Shown piece by piece: positions 63,575-64,000 of a stretch of 64,000 nucleotides of DNA. Each line of letters starts with the position of its first letter. Position 1 is the stretch's first letter. The DNA comes from Vibrio sp. HI00D65 (GTDB lineage Bacteria > Pseudomonadota > Gammaproteobacteria > Enterobacterales > Vibrionaceae). The position numbers were made by a program, and so were the translations under genes. The DNA lies in the NCBI RefSeq assembly GCF_001635455.1, contig NZ_LWEH01000364.1, forward strand, positions 1 through 64,000, written 5' to 3'. The notes under the pieces were generated by a model. It was not told the DNA's origin. It saw nothing but the letters and a program-made list of their open reading frames with translations, and made no database searches.

Positions 63575-63868
63575 CTACTGTTGAATGCGCATCACCAGGC
63601 CTGAGCCCGTTCGGCTGCTTCCTGAGTTCAGCTCAATGGTAATCAAATCATCATTGACGCTATAACTGCGCGTCACTGTGTTATCTGCCGTCTGATATGT
63701 AACTTGTCCCGACTCAAAAAGCAACTAGCTGTCGTTATCAGTACTTTCATACATACCTTTAAATAGAACCAGCTGTGGGACTTCAAAAGGTTGACTGGTA
63801 TCGCTTAAACAGCCTGTCAGTAACAGCGCACTACTGCGACCAAGAAGAAGTAGATTGTGGTTATTCAT
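63575..63868 (-). pseudogene. Small lipoprotein gene interrupted by an in-frame amber codon
   Basis: Starts MNNHNLLLLGRSSALLLTGC at 63868 with an AAGGATG site. LLTGC is a lipobox with acylated Cys at residue 20. The frame runs to STDNDS, then TAG (63725-63727), and continues in frame LLFESGQVTYQTADNTVTRS and YSVNDDLITIELNSGSSRTG to a second stop at 63575, 98 codons in all. The part after the amber is coherent, so the gene appears to have been complete. Family not recognised. Readthrough or a sequencing error cannot be excluded. Confidence 0.65.
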
Positions 63869-64000
63869 TTGGCATCCTTGCCTAGAGGACATAACTAAAA
63901 GGATATGCAACCAAATAAGTATTTTCCAGAAAGCACCAACCTTATTGCAAAATCACACTTTTAAGGCCTTTGGGCTAGGTTCAACATTGTGAGGCATTAC

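Noticed and set aside
1..64000. CRISPR arrays, tRNA and rRNA genes, integron attC sites
   Set aside because: Looked for regular short repeats, cloverleaf-like ends and rRNA-like stretches; none was seen.

Overview
The window reads as a stretch of a Vibrio chromosome. Support comes from a long chitinase of the ChiA-2 type, a CsrB-type regulatory RNA with 14 GGA motifs, the small Vibrio families DUF2850, DUF1840 and DUF465, PpnP, TrhO, and an lldP-lldD-dld lactate block. Assignment to the Splendidus clade is only an impression. No rRNA, tRNA, CRISPR array or intact insertion sequence was seen.

Layout. 0-3.5 kb: the N-terminal part of a Lon-like protease (running off the left edge), a small unknown protein and a fused oligopeptide-type ABC ATPase. 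3.7-5.7 kb: a redoxin and a periplasmic protein, divergent from a MarR-type regulator with a cysteine cluster at its C-terminus. 5.7-12 kb: a clearly AT-rich accessory region with three secreted proteins in a row (6491-11460). Two are paralogues that look like alpha-xenorhabdolysin (XaxA/YaxA) type alpha-helical pore-forming toxin subunits. The third is a much larger unrecognised protein with long helices, a hydrophobic segment and a beta-rich C-terminus. The right edge of this region carries a decayed, internally deleted copy of the lldD-dld junction, whose intact parent lies 24 kb away. This toxin-like locus is the best candidate for an undescribed system here.

12-28.6 kb: a beta-glucoside/cellodextrin utilisation block. 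It holds two LacI-type regulators, a GH116 glycosidase divergent from an aldose epimerase, a GH94 (cellobiose-type) phosphorylase, a GH1 beta-glucosidase, a complete ABC sugar importer and a LamB-like porin. LacI-type palindromes lie before both the ABC operon and the porin. An attenuator-like terminator separates the binding-protein gene from the permeases. The likely flow is porin, binding protein, ABC importer, then GH94/GH1/GH116 cleavage in the cytoplasm.

28.9-38.5 kb: a prolyl oligopeptidase with a LysR regulator, divergent from lldP-lldD-dld (uptake and oxidation of L- and D-lactate). A 267-bp MITE-like element sits between lldD and dld. 38.5-49 kb: housekeeping and small genes, including an AraC/GyrI-like regulator with a tandem operator facing an aminotransferase, trhO, a GGDEF protein, pirin and ppnP. 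49-60.5 kb: the chitinase, a TetR regulator, an AEC transporter, an acyltransferase, a tandem PTPS/QueD-like protein, a periplasmic HAD protein and a START-domain protein. 60.6-64 kb: the CsrB-type RNA, yjiHG with yjiH interrupted by an in-frame amber codon, an nhaD fragment and a lipoprotein gene also cut by an in-frame amber.

Several gene remnants are spread through the window: lldD/dld at 11.7 kb, a secreted protein at 44 kb, araC and YHS fragments at 57.2 kb, yjiH, nhaD and the lipoprotein. This suggests active small-scale decay in the accessory parts.
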